Source: Polynucleobacter sp. AP-Kaivos-20-H2
Lineage (GTDB): Bacteria; Pseudomonadota; Gammaproteobacteria; Burkholderiales; Burkholderiaceae
Length of the DNA stretch: 64,000 bases
Direction: 5' to 3'
Assembly: GCF_018882215.1 (NCBI RefSeq)
Contig: NZ_JACVOX010000001.1
Span: 605,902-669,901 of the forward strand
The first letter of the stretch is position 1, and every line of letters starts with the position of its first letter. The notes under the pieces are model-generated. The model did no database searches. It was not told where the DNA came from and worked only from the letters and a program-made list of their open reading frames with translations. A program made the position numbers and the translations under genes. Positions 52,690-61,845 of the stretch are shown here, one piece after another.

Positions 52690-53574
52690 GTGCTGAAGAC
52701 TCTTAAATGATCTCAACTCCTCAATTATTGGGTCTTGGAATTCAATACCATATGCCAGTAACTGTAATGGCCTTGAAAAATCTAAATCATATTCTTGGTA
52801 AGGCGTGAGGATAGGGTAAATCTGGTCATTCTTAATAGCGATATTGAGGGCATTGAGATGGGAACGCAGTTGATGCTTTTTACCGCTACCTGGTGTTAAT
52901 CGGTATTTAGCCCATGACTTGTTTTTTTCTATGAGTTCAATAAGTGTATCCGAGTTTGGCTCACCCTCAACTTCTTGCATCTGCAGAAAATGTTCCGATT
53001 CTTGAATGCGGCTTTGATAAGTCATGGGAAGTTGTTTTTCTAATTCTTCAGAGTATGGCGCTATTGCCTCATAAACCTTGTTGACCACCCTATCCCTGAA
53101 CAAATTTTGGTATTGAGCTCGTTCACTTTGGTTAACTGAAAAGATAACCAGCCCTGCTGTATCACGATCAATGCGATGTATTGGGCTGAGTGTTTGGATG
53201 CCTGTTTTTTTCTTGAGTCGATTTAATAAGGTTTGATGTAGGTAAAGTCCGCTTGGTGTTACCGGCAAAAAATGGGGTTTATCTGCAACCAGAATATGTT
53301 CGTCCTGAAAAAGAATCTGCTCTTCAAAAGGAATGTCAGGCTCACGAGTCAGACGTCGGAAGTACAGCAGATGAATATTTGGCAGGTAAGGACTATTTGC
53401 GGCAAGGGCTTGGCCATCTTGATCTAGGATGAGGCCTTCATCGAAACGTTGCTCCCACTCATCTCCTGGAATGTGGGGAAATTGCTCTATAAAGAATTGC
53501 AGTAAATTCAGGTGAGATTGATCAGCAGGCAAATATACCCGCGATGCTGACACTCCTTCTGAGTTGATTTGCAT
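52678..53574 (-). CDS. RluA-type pseudouridine synthase
   Basis: A 298-residue enzyme with the RluA signature HRIDRDTAGLVIFSV, whose Asp (IDRDTAG) is the catalytic residue, and the typical VNKVYEAIAP and GSGKKHQLRSHLNAL segments. An N-terminal region (about 1-75) is longer than the catalytic core and might be a divergent S4 domain. Substrate RNA not assigned. ATG at 53574. Confidence 0.88.
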   Translation of the reverse strand: MQINSEGVSASRVYLPADQSHLNLLQFFIEQFPHIPGDEWEQRFDEGLILDQDGQALAANSPYLPNIHLLYFRRLTREPDIPFEEQILFQDEHILVADKPHFLPVTPSGLYLHQTLLNRLKKKTGIQTLSPIHRIDRDTAGLVIFSVNQSERAQYQNLFRDRVVNKVYEAIAPYSEELEKQLPMTYQSRIQESEHFLQMQEVEGEPNSDTLIELIEKNKSWAKYRLTPGSGKKHQLRSHLNALNIAIKNDQIYPILTPYQEYDLDFSRPLQLLAYGIEFQDPIIEELRSFKSLQHLNF

Positions 53575-53614
53575 ATGAATAGAACTCCATTATTTGAAAC
53601 CCTATTTTATGCTT

Positions 53615-54403
53615 TTACTTGGCCTGACCAAATACGGGATCGCGCTTTTCCAGGAATGCAGTAATACCCTCTCGATAGTCACTTCCCATATACACATTCT
53701 TGCGCAAGGATTGTAGGTGCTCAAATACGGCGGGGTTCATGACTGCGGCATCAGAAAGCATTTGCGCTTGGGCTTTGAGCACAGAGTTAGCCTGGGGTGA
53801 ACGCGAAGCAATAGTTCGAGCCATTTGGTAAGTTTTTAGCTCTAGTTCGCCTGAAACATACAGATGATTCAAGATGCCGATCTGTAAAGCGCGATCTGCA
53901 CCAATGGGGTCAGCAGTCAGGAACATTTCTTTAACAACATTCAAGGGCATACGTGACATGAAGTGCAAAATGCCGCTTGCGGTATAAGGTAGACCCAACT
54001 TGGCTGGTGTAATTGCAAAGGTGGAGTCATGATCACCAATAGCAATATCGCAACTCATGATTAAATCAGTCGAAGCACCCCATACCGAACCATCTACCAT
54101 GGCTATCACCGGCGCTCTAAAGGCTCTGATGGATTGCAGCAAAACCATGACAGGGTCATCAGCGGGTAAGGGATCCCGCTCTGATCTAGGCAATTCCATC
54201 ACATCATGACCTGCAGACCAAACTTTATTCTTTTGATCCGATCTCAAAACCAAGACCCGCACATCTTGCTTGCTAAACTCTTCTAGCGCGTGGTGCATCT
54301 CTTCTATTAAGCACTCACTTAATGCATTACGCTTTTCGTAGTGATTAAACCGAATTGTTGCGATTAAATCAGCCTGCTCTGTTTTGATATATTGATAGTT
54401 CAA
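53615..54403 (-). CDS. scpB: methylmalonyl-CoA decarboxylase-like crotonase
   Basis: A 262-residue crotonase-fold protein close in pattern to E. coli ScpB (YgfG): NYQYIK start, KRNALSECLIEEM, VWSAGHDVMELP, GSVWGASTDLIMSCDIAIG, TPAKLGLPYTASGI and AFLEKRDPVFG. ScpB decarboxylates methylmalonyl-CoA to propionyl-CoA. The family start implies TTG at 54403 after AGAGA; a longer frame runs to 54478 but overlaps the 71-residue gene. No other genes of the succinate-propionate cycle are nearby. Confidence 0.8.
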   Translation of the reverse strand: MNYQYIKTEQADLIATIRFNHYEKRNALSECLIEEMHHALEEFSKQDVRVLVLRSDQKNKVWSAGHDVMELPRSERDPLPADDPVMVLLQSIRAFRAPVIAMVDGSVWGASTDLIMSCDIAIGDHDSTFAITPAKLGLPYTASGILHFMSRMPLNVVKEMFLTADPIGADRALQIGILNHLYVSGELELKTYQMARTIASRSPQANSVLKAQAQMLSDAAVMNPAVFEHLQSLRKNVYMGSDYREGITAFLEKRDPVFGQAK

Positions 54404-54435
54404 AGTATTGTCTCTAATTTTATGTTTACGTCTTT

Positions 54436-54651
54436 TTAGGCTGCAATCAAAATATCGCCTAACTCCATCTTCTCCCACCAGATAAAGGGTAAAAGATAGA
54501 CTGGCTCGCCAGCATCCTGAAGAATTTCCAGCGCCCCATCATTGGTCTTGTTAGCCTCATACTTTCCAGGATTGAGAGGTCTGCAGCCATTATCCGTACC
54601 GTCATTACGACGCATTCTGGCAATAATACTGCGAGTGATGTAGACGACCAT
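54436..54651 (-). CDS. 71-residue protein with perfect Shine-Dalgarno
   Basis: A 71-residue protein (MVVYITRSIIARMRRNDGTD start, WWEKMELGDILIAA end). The ribosome site AGGAGG stands 5 bases before the ATG, one of the best in the window, which marks it as a real gene. The N-terminal half is basic, the C-terminal half acidic and hydrophobic; no membrane helix. I do not recognise it. A frame on the same strand (54459-54692) competes for this DNA but has no such site. It ends 32 bases before the scpB start and may be cotranscribed. Confidence 0.65.
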   Translation of the reverse strand: MVVYITRSIIARMRRNDGTDNGCRPLNPGKYEANKTNDGALEILQDAGEPVYLLPFIWWEKMELGDILIAA

Positions 54652-54845
54652 ATTTCCTCCTGGCTATTGACCAACCAAATAGGCTGACTCATAACTACAA
54701 CTTATTCCCACCTGAAATGGGGATTGGCATCTAAATGCCCTGTTTTTGACGTGTTCTGCCCAAATCTGGGCATACCTCACCTTTACGCACCCATCTTGTG
54801 CGTCGTAATAATGCACCCTTGTGGTGAACTTATAGACTTTGAGTC

Positions 54846-57800
54846 ATGTCTATACACGCCGCCCTACACCACGTTACCGAATATATATATGACCGCCCAG
54901 TCAAACTGGGACCGCAGGTAATTCGTCTACGACCGGCACCTCATTGCCGTAGCCATATTCTTTCTTACTCTCTCAAGATTGAGCCTGAAGGTCATTTCAT
55001 TAACTGGCAACAGGATCCATTTTCAAACTATCAAGCGCGCTTGGTTTTTCCTGAACCAACGACGCACTTTAAAGTAACAGTCGATCTCGTTACAGAAATG
55101 GCCGTATACAACCCATTTGATTTCTTTTTAGAGCCAGATGCTGAAGACTACCCCTTTACCTACAGCCAAGATCTGAAGAAAGAGTTGCGCCCTTACCTCG
55201 GTAAAAAGAGAAATGACGGCGTCAACAAATACTTTAAAACGGTTGATCGCAGCAAGATGCGCACGATCGATTTTTTAGTTGCACTCAATCAAAAAGTTCA
55301 CAAGGATATTAGCTACACCATTCGAATGGAGCCTGGAGTACAGACCCCAGAAGAGACATTAAAACTTCGCAGTGGTTCTTGTCGTGATTCTGCTTGGTTA
55401 ATGGTGAATCTCTTGCGTCTTTGCGGACTCGCGTCGCGCTTTGTTTCAGGCTATCTCATACAGCTCAAGCCAGATGTGAAAGCGCTGGATGGACCGAGTG
55501 GAACAGAGGTAGATTTCACCGACTTGCACGCCTGGTGTGAGGTGTATTTGCCAGGTGCAGGATGGATTGGTTTGGACCCGACTTCCGGCCTATTTGCTGG
55601 CGAAGGCCATATTCCTGTTGCCTGCACCCCTGAACCTTCAGGTGCAGCCCCGATTGAAGGTGGTGTTGACGAATGTGAAGTGCAATTTGCTCACTCCATG
55701 GAGGTTACTCGCATTTATGAGGCACCCCGAGTAACCAAACCATATACCGAAGAACAGTGGCAAGCTATTGTCGACCTGGGTCATCAAGTTGATAAGCAAT
55801 TGGTTGCAGGCGACGTTCGCTTGACCATGGGTGGTGAGCCTACTTTTGTATCCGTTAATGGTCGCGATGAACGTGAATGGAATGTAGATGCATTAGGACC
55901 AACGAAGCGGGGTTACGCAACCGATTTAGTAGAAAAGCTTCGTAAGGAATATGGCGATGGTGGCTTCCTTCATTTTGGTCAAGGCAAATGGTATCCAGGA
56001 GAGCAGCTCCCTCGTTGGGCTTTGTCAATCTATTGGAGGGCTGATGGACAGCCTATTTGGAAAAATCCCAAACTCTTCGCCGATGAACGCCATCCTACTA
56101 ACTACACCAGTAAAGATGCTGAAAAATTTGTCTACACACTTTCCAAAAAATTAGGTTTAGCGGATAAATTTATCGAACCCGCTTATGAAGATGTTTTTTA
56201 TTACCTCTGGCGGGAATCTAAGCTACCTGTCAACGTTGATCCTTTCAAATCAAACCTAGATGATGAGATGGAGCGTACTCGCTTAAAGCGGGTCTTCACG
56301 CAGAAATTAGATTCCGTGGTGGGATACGTCCTCCCTATCGAAGCGAATGAAGGAAAGAATTACCTGGATACCGCTTGGAAGACGGGTCCTTGGGAATATC
56401 GTGATGATCGCCTCTATCTGTTACCAGGTGATTCGCCGATGGGCTATCGACTTCCCCTCGAGTCCCTACCCTGGGTTAGTAAAGCAGACTACCCCTATCT
56501 CATTGAGCAAGATCCCTTTGCTCCTAGACCGCCATTAAATAGTCAAGCGTCAATTGTTCACCAACAACAACCAGCCCGTAAAGAATTTACAGCGTCTGGC
56601 AAAACGATTTGGAGTCAGTCGCAAGAAGTAAGGCATCCTAAACGACAAGAATCAGCCGCATGGGTTACTAGAACAGCGATGTGCGTAGAAGCGCGTGACC
56701 CAATGCGCTCCAATGGACCTAAGGCTGAGAATGAGCATGGCGGTAAGTCAGGCGTGCTATATGTCTTCATGCCCCCACTCGCTCGTCTTGAAGACTATCT
56801 CAATTTACTGGAGGCGGTAGAAGCAACTGCTGAAGAACTTCAGTTTCAAATTGTGCTGGAGGGATATACCCCACCACGCGACCCACGCTTGAAGTTATTA
56901 CAGGTGACACCAGATCCAGGCGTTATTGAAGTCAATATTCATCCAGCCCATAACTGGGGCGAATTGGTTGAGCATACGGAATTCTTATATCAAGCTGCTT
57001 TTGAATCTCGCCTTTCTGCTGAGAAATTTATGGCGGATGGCCGTCATACCGGTACAGGTGGTGGCAATCACTTTGTGATGGGTGGTGCAACGCCGATTGA
57101 TAGTCCGTTCTTACGCAAACCTGAGCTCTTGGCCAGCCTGATTTTGTATTGGCACAACCACCCGAGCTTGAGCTATCTCTTTAGCGGCATGTTTATTGGA
57201 CCAACCAGTCAAGCACCTCGCGTGGATGAAGCACGCAATGACCAAATCTACGAATTAGAAATCGCGCTGAAAGAAATTCGTGAGAATCGCAAGAAGTTTG
57301 GCCAAAGCATGCCGCCATGGCTGGTCGATAGAACCCTACGCAATATCCTGATTGATGTCACTGGCAACACCCATCGCAGTGAGTTCTGTATTGATAAGAT
57401 GTATTCACCAGATAGTCAAACGGGTCGCTTAGGCCTACTAGAATTACGTGCTTTTGAAATGCCTCCACATGCGCATATGAGCATTGTTCAGCAATTACTC
57501 ATTCGCGCCTTGATAGCTCGCTTCTGGGATAAGCCTTATGAGGCACCAATGACGCGCTGGGGAACTGAACTCCATGACCGCTGCCTCTTGCCAACATTTA
57601 TCAAAATGGACTTTGATGATGTCATTCAAGAGATGCAAATGCACGGCTACGACTTTAAGCCGGAGTGGTTTGCACCTCACCTTGAATTCCGCTTCCCGCT
57701 CATTGGACAATTGCAAACTATGGGTACAGAAATCACCTTACGCAATGCACTTGAACCATGGCACGTTATGGGCGAGGAAAATGCTGCAGGTGGTACAGCA

Positions 57801-58241
57801 CGCTATGTTGACTCCTCATTAGAGAGAATTGAATTACGCGTTACCGGCTTAAATCAAAGCCGCTACACCATCACCTGCAATAGCGAGCCTTTGCCACTCC
57901 AGCCAACAGGTGTTGCGGGAGAGTATGTAGCAGGCGTTCGTTATAAGGCTTGGAATCCTCCATCTAGCCTGCACCCTAGTATTGGCATTCATGTTCCATT
58001 GATTTTTGATGTGATCGATACCTGGAATAAACGCTCCGTGGGGGGCTGCCAGTATCACGTTGCCCATCCTGGCGGCCGAAACTACGATAACTTCCCTATC
58101 AATGCCTATGAGGCAGAGAGTCGCCGTCTTTCTCGCTTCTTTAGGATGGGCCATACCCCAGGAACTGTTGAAGGGGTTCAGGCGAATATTGACCTCCCGG
58201 CTAGCAAGGAATTTCCATTTACGCTGGATATGCGGCGGTGA
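54846..58241 (+). CDS. transglutaminase-like and DUF2126 fusion protein
   Basis: A 1131-residue cytosolic protein. Residues 1-about 290 hold an N-terminal strand domain (HHVTEYIYDRPVKLGPQVIR) and a papain-like transglutaminase core with Cys179 (SGSCRDSAWLMVN), His228 (DLHAWCEVYL) and Asp244 (GLDPTSG). The remaining 800 residues are DUF2126, with GGGNHFVMGGATPIDSPFL, HNHPSLSYLFSG and HRSEFCIDKMYSP motifs. DUF2126 has a conserved Glu/His set reminiscent of glutamine-synthetase-like ligases; that link is inference. It starts a three-gene operon with ATP-grasp and transglutaminase partners. Confidence 0.88.
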   Translation: MSIHAALHHVTEYIYDRPVKLGPQVIRLRPAPHCRSHILSYSLKIEPEGHFINWQQDPFSNYQARLVFPEPTTHFKVTVDLVTEMAVYNPFDFFLEPDAEDYPFTYSQDLKKELRPYLGKKRNDGVNKYFKTVDRSKMRTIDFLVALNQKVHKDISYTIRMEPGVQTPEETLKLRSGSCRDSAWLMVNLLRLCGLASRFVSGYLIQLKPDVKALDGPSGTEVDFTDLHAWCEVYLPGAGWIGLDPTSGLFAGEGHIPVACTPEPSGAAPIEGGVDECEVQFAHSMEVTRIYEAPRVTKPYTEEQWQAIVDLGHQVDKQLVAGDVRLTMGGEPTFVSVNGRDEREWNVDALGPTKRGYATDLVEKLRKEYGDGGFLHFGQGKWYPGEQLPRWALSIYWRADGQPIWKNPKLFADERHPTNYTSKDAEKFVYTLSKKLGLADKFIEPAYEDVFYYLWRESKLPVNVDPFKSNLDDEMERTRLKRVFTQKLDSVVGYVLPIEANEGKNYLDTAWKTGPWEYRDDRLYLLPGDSPMGYRLPLESLPWVSKADYPYLIEQDPFAPRPPLNSQASIVHQQQPARKEFTASGKTIWSQSQEVRHPKRQESAAWVTRTAMCVEARDPMRSNGPKAENEHGGKSGVLYVFMPPLARLEDYLNLLEAVEATAEELQFQIVLEGYTPPRDPRLKLLQVTPDPGVIEVNIHPAHNWGELVEHTEFLYQAAFESRLSAEKFMADGRHTGTGGGNHFVMGGATPIDSPFLRKPELLASLILYWHNHPSLSYLFSGMFIGPTSQAPRVDEARNDQIYELEIALKEIRENRKKFGQSMPPWLVDRTLRNILIDVTGNTHRSEFCIDKMYSPDSQTGRLGLLELRAFEMPPHAHMSIVQQLLIRALIARFWDKPYEAPMTRWGTELHDRCLLPTFIKMDFDDVIQEMQMHGYDFKPEWFAPHLEFRFPLIGQLQTMGTEITLRNALEPWHVMGEENAAGGTARYVDSSLERIELRVTGLNQSRYTITCNSEPLPLQPTGVAGEYVAGVRYKAWNPPSSLHPSIGIHVPLIFDVIDTWNKRSVGGCQYHVAHPGGRNYDNFPINAYEAESRRLSRFFRMGHTPGTVEGVQANIDLPASKEFPFTLDMRR

Positions 58242-58252
58242 GACAATAGTTT

Positions 58253-60865
58253 GTGGACAACCCTCAGGCTTATACTTTGAAAGACTCCAGCAACCCTTCG
58301 CTGGTGGAGGACATCAACCGTCTATCACCCACACCTAAAAAGGGACACTTTGATGAGTTGCGAGGGGAATCAGAGTCGCTACTGCCCCAATGGCAAACTT
58401 TTTTTGAATCTCTTGGCCCCTCTGGGTTAAGCGATCTTGATCAACGTACTCAAGAACTCAACAGGCAGATTCGGGATAACGGCATTACGTATAACGTCTA
58501 TGCCGACGAGTTTGGTCCGCAGCGCCCTTGGTCAGTAGATTTATTCCCGCTCCTCATTAGCCCCGATTCTTGGCAAAAAATTCAGTCTGGAGTTTTGCAG
58601 CGAGCGCGTTTACTCGAAGCCATTATGGCGGATGTGTATGGGCAGCAAAATTTGTTGAAGGAAGGATGGATTCCTCCAGCATTAATTCATGGACATCCTG
58701 GTTACTTGCGCTCCATGCATGGTGTCGAGCTGAAGAATAGAAAATATCTTCACATCATGGCTTTTGATTTAGCCAGAGCACCCGATGGATCATGGTCAGT
58801 ACTGTCGCAACGCACCCAAGCACCTTCTGGTCTGGGGTATCTTTTGGAAAATCGCAATCTGATTGCAAGGCAATTTCCCAAAGCATATGAGCTCATGCAG
58901 ATTGCCCCACTAGCAAATGCCTATAGAGACTTAATCGATGCATTGAAGCTTGAAAGTCCGGCAGGTGCTAATGCCCATATTGCCCTCCTTACCCCGGGAC
59001 CTTATAACGAGACCTACTTTGAGCACGCCTATCTCGCTCGTTATCTTGGCCTAACTTTGGTTGAGGGTGGTGACTTAACCGTACGCGACCAACATTTGTT
59101 TTTGAAAACGGTACGCGGTTTAGAGCCTGTACATATTTTGCTCAAGCGTTTGGATGATGAGTTTTTAGATCCATTAGAACTGCGCTCTGATTCGACTCTA
59201 GGCGTCCCCGGTCTATTGCAAGCGATACGCGCTGGTAATGTTGTACTGGCAAATGCTCCTGGCTCAGCTTTCCTAGAATCCCCCGCTCTACTGGGATTCT
59301 TGCCGTCGATTAGCGAGAGACTTTTAAATGAAAAAGTGCAGCTTCCAGCAATGGATACCTGGTGGTGTGGTGAACGCGCTGCACTTGAGGCTGCCATTCC
59401 GAATTTAGGGCATAGCGCCATTAAGCCGACGTTTCCGAATGGCACAGGTCATCAAAGTTACGAATCCGCTTTAGGCTGCGATCTAAATCAGGCTCAGTTA
59501 GATGAATGGGTGGGCCGCATTACTAGGCAACCCGATGAGCACACTGTACAAACCTACATTCCATTGGCACAAATGCCAACCTGGTTAAATGCCTTTAACC
59601 TCAATGATGCGTCTTTGATTGAGCCCCACTCATATATGTTACGAGTCTTTGCCCTGAGTGATGGTTCTAATAGCTGGCAAGTATTACCAGGTGGACTTGC
59701 CCGTATCGCCAGCACTGATTCAGGTATTGCTTCTATGCAACGGGGCGGTAGTAGTGCAGATGTATGGGTTCAAAGCCCACAGCCCTCCCAAGAGCAAGAA
59801 CAACAACCACAGCACCCGATTCAAACCACTGAAAAAGTAATGCGTAAGCGCTTGGTTACCAGCCGCGCTGCCGAGAATCTCTATTGGTTTGGGCGCTATA
59901 CCGAGCGCAGTGAAAATATTCTGCGCTTAGCCAAGCTTTATCTTGAAAATATTAATAGCGAATACACCCCTTCCCGTTCATTGTGGTCTTGGCTAGAAAA
60001 CCTATGTCACTACTACGGACTTGTGCCTGAAGGGGTACCAAGTAACTTTGATCAGAGTGATATGCGTCACCGAATTTTTGAGCGCACTTTAATTAACTCT
60101 CTCAATGCCAGCGACAGCGTCACCAGCGTGGGCTATAACCTGAATGCCATGAAGCGCACAGCCTCTAATGTAAGGGAACGACTCTCCCCGGAACAGTGGA
60201 GCACTATCAATCATTGCATTGAGCAATTTCAAGCTGATTGCCATAAAGCCAATACCTTTAATGATTTTTCTGCCTCGCTCGCTATCGACGCTTTAAATGG
60301 TGCGAGTAGCTGCTTAGCGGCGATCACTGGCGCTCAAACTGACCGTATGACACGTGATGATGGCTGGCAGCTACTTTCAATTGGCAGATATATCGAGAGA
60401 CTTGCCTTTCTGACAAACGCATTAGATTCAGCCAGCGTTTCTGGCTTACTTAATAATCCAAATGCAGACAGCTCAGGTTATACAGCTCTACTCAATTTAT
60501 TTGATAGCACTATCACCTTTCATGCACAGCACCAACAAAGTCGCGAGATGGCCCCTTTAATTAGCTTACTAGTGATGGATGATGAAAATCCACGTTCCCT
60601 GGCCTGGGTTAGCAAAGCGCTCCGCGCCAGACTCTCTAAACTTGCGGGCACCGAGCGAAATAACCCGGATGAGTTAACTCGTAGTGTCATTAATCTACTA
60701 GATTACGACCTATATACCTTATCGACTGCCGATGGGTTTGGCAATCTCTCTAACCTGAGAAATTGTTTGAGCAATTGCTCGCAATCTGCCTGGAATGTTT
60801 CAGATGCAATTAGCGCACGCTATTTCAACCTGATTCACTCTAATGAATACAGCATCCAAATGTAA
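58253..60865 (+). CDS. permuted ATP-grasp and alpha-E fusion protein
   Basis: An 870-residue protein. Residues about 40-500 are a circularly permuted ATP-grasp of the DUF404/DUF407 type (NRQIRDNGITYNVYADEF, HGHPGYLRSMHGVELKNRK, VEGGDLTVRDQHLFLKTVRG, and RKRLVTSRAAENLYWFGRY). The last third (about 520-860) is the helical alpha-E domain (DUF403), starting at AAENLYWFGRYTERSENILR. Often two genes, here fused. It should make amide bonds using ATP. A GTG start at 58253 follows the previous stop by 11 bases. Confidence 0.88.
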   Translation: MDNPQAYTLKDSSNPSLVEDINRLSPTPKKGHFDELRGESESLLPQWQTFFESLGPSGLSDLDQRTQELNRQIRDNGITYNVYADEFGPQRPWSVDLFPLLISPDSWQKIQSGVLQRARLLEAIMADVYGQQNLLKEGWIPPALIHGHPGYLRSMHGVELKNRKYLHIMAFDLARAPDGSWSVLSQRTQAPSGLGYLLENRNLIARQFPKAYELMQIAPLANAYRDLIDALKLESPAGANAHIALLTPGPYNETYFEHAYLARYLGLTLVEGGDLTVRDQHLFLKTVRGLEPVHILLKRLDDEFLDPLELRSDSTLGVPGLLQAIRAGNVVLANAPGSAFLESPALLGFLPSISERLLNEKVQLPAMDTWWCGERAALEAAIPNLGHSAIKPTFPNGTGHQSYESALGCDLNQAQLDEWVGRITRQPDEHTVQTYIPLAQMPTWLNAFNLNDASLIEPHSYMLRVFALSDGSNSWQVLPGGLARIASTDSGIASMQRGGSSADVWVQSPQPSQEQEQQPQHPIQTTEKVMRKRLVTSRAAENLYWFGRYTERSENILRLAKLYLENINSEYTPSRSLWSWLENLCHYYGLVPEGVPSNFDQSDMRHRIFERTLINSLNASDSVTSVGYNLNAMKRTASNVRERLSPEQWSTINHCIEQFQADCHKANTFNDFSASLAIDALNGASSCLAAITGAQTDRMTRDDGWQLLSIGRYIERLAFLTNALDSASVSGLLNNPNADSSGYTALLNLFDSTITFHAQHQQSREMAPLISLLVMDDENPRSLAWVSKALRARLSKLAGTERNNPDELTRSVINLLDYDLYTLSTADGFGNLSNLRNCLSNCSQSAWNVSDAISARYFNLIHSNEYSIQM

Positions 60866-60875
60866 TGCGCTAATT

Positions 60876-61796
60876 ATGTTGCTAGAAATTACCCACGATA
60901 CCCGCTACGCTTATGATCCTGATGTTGAGATTGCACAGCATTTTGCTCACCTCAAACCAGCAGATCTAGAAACACAACGGGTATTAAAGTCCGAAGTTCA
61001 GGTGAGCCCGAGGCCTTCTTGGAGTGAAGAGAATATAGATAGCCATGGAAATGTTTGCACCTTCTTTTCTTTGCAGAATAGGCACAGCGAATTACTCATC
61101 ACAGCCAAGTCGCTGATCGAGACTACAGCTACTGAATATGGCCCTAAGCCCCAGGAGACTGCACCCTGGGAGCTGGTACGCGAATACTTCCGCTATCACT
61201 CCAATACCCAATGGGATGCTGCCTCAGAATTTCTATTTACATCTCCATTCATTACTTTGAGACCAGAGTTCGCAGAATTTGCGAGGGCTAATTTCACAGC
61301 TGGTAGGCCCATATTAGATGCGGCAATTGATTTGATGAAACGTATCTATAGTGAATTCCATTACGTTAGTAAAAGCACCGACATCAACACCCCTACACTA
61401 GAGGCGCTAAATAAGCGTGAGGGTGTATGCCAGGACTTTGCACATATTTTGGTTGCATCGCTTCGCAGTATCGGCATTCCAGCAAAATATATGAGCGGCT
61501 ACATTCTGACCAATCCTGCGCCTGGTCAAGCAAGACTCATTGGCGGAGATGCTTCGCATGCCTGGGTGTCGGTTTATGTTCCCAGCATGGATGAAAACGG
61601 TATTTTAGGTAAGGGCATTTGGTGTGATCTAGACCCAACTAATAATCGCTGGGGCTACGGAACTCCTGGGGAAGATTATGTTCACTTGGCCCAGGGAAGA
61701 GATTACTCCGATGTCTCCCCTATCCGCGGCGTCATTCATGGCGGAGCAGACCATACGCTTGATGTAGCTGTAACGGTAATGCCTATCAATCCCTAA
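60876..61796 (+). CDS. stand-alone transglutaminase-like protein
   Basis: A 306-residue papain-fold protein: opening MLLEITHDTRYAYDPDVEIAQ, Cys in REGVCQDFAHILVASLR, His in DASHAWVSVYVP and Asp in WCDLDPTNNRWG. An earlier ATG at 60843 overlaps the preceding stop by 23 bases and may be used for coupling, but homologues begin near 60876. It may be the peptidase counterpart of the ATP-grasp ligase. It ends the operon. Confidence 0.88.
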   Translation: MLLEITHDTRYAYDPDVEIAQHFAHLKPADLETQRVLKSEVQVSPRPSWSEENIDSHGNVCTFFSLQNRHSELLITAKSLIETTATEYGPKPQETAPWELVREYFRYHSNTQWDAASEFLFTSPFITLRPEFAEFARANFTAGRPILDAAIDLMKRIYSEFHYVSKSTDINTPTLEALNKREGVCQDFAHILVASLRSIGIPAKYMSGYILTNPAPGQARLIGGDASHAWVSVYVPSMDENGILGKGIWCDLDPTNNRWGYGTPGEDYVHLAQGRDYSDVSPIRGVIHGGADHTLDVAVTVMPINP

Positions 61797-61845
61797 GGAT
61801 CGATAGAACCCCCAAGCTACTGCACTCTTCCAAAAAAATAAGCTG

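Noticed and set aside
54459..54692. 77-codon frame overlapping the 71-residue gene
   Set aside because: The overlapping frame at 54436-54651 has AGGAGG at the right distance and this one does not.
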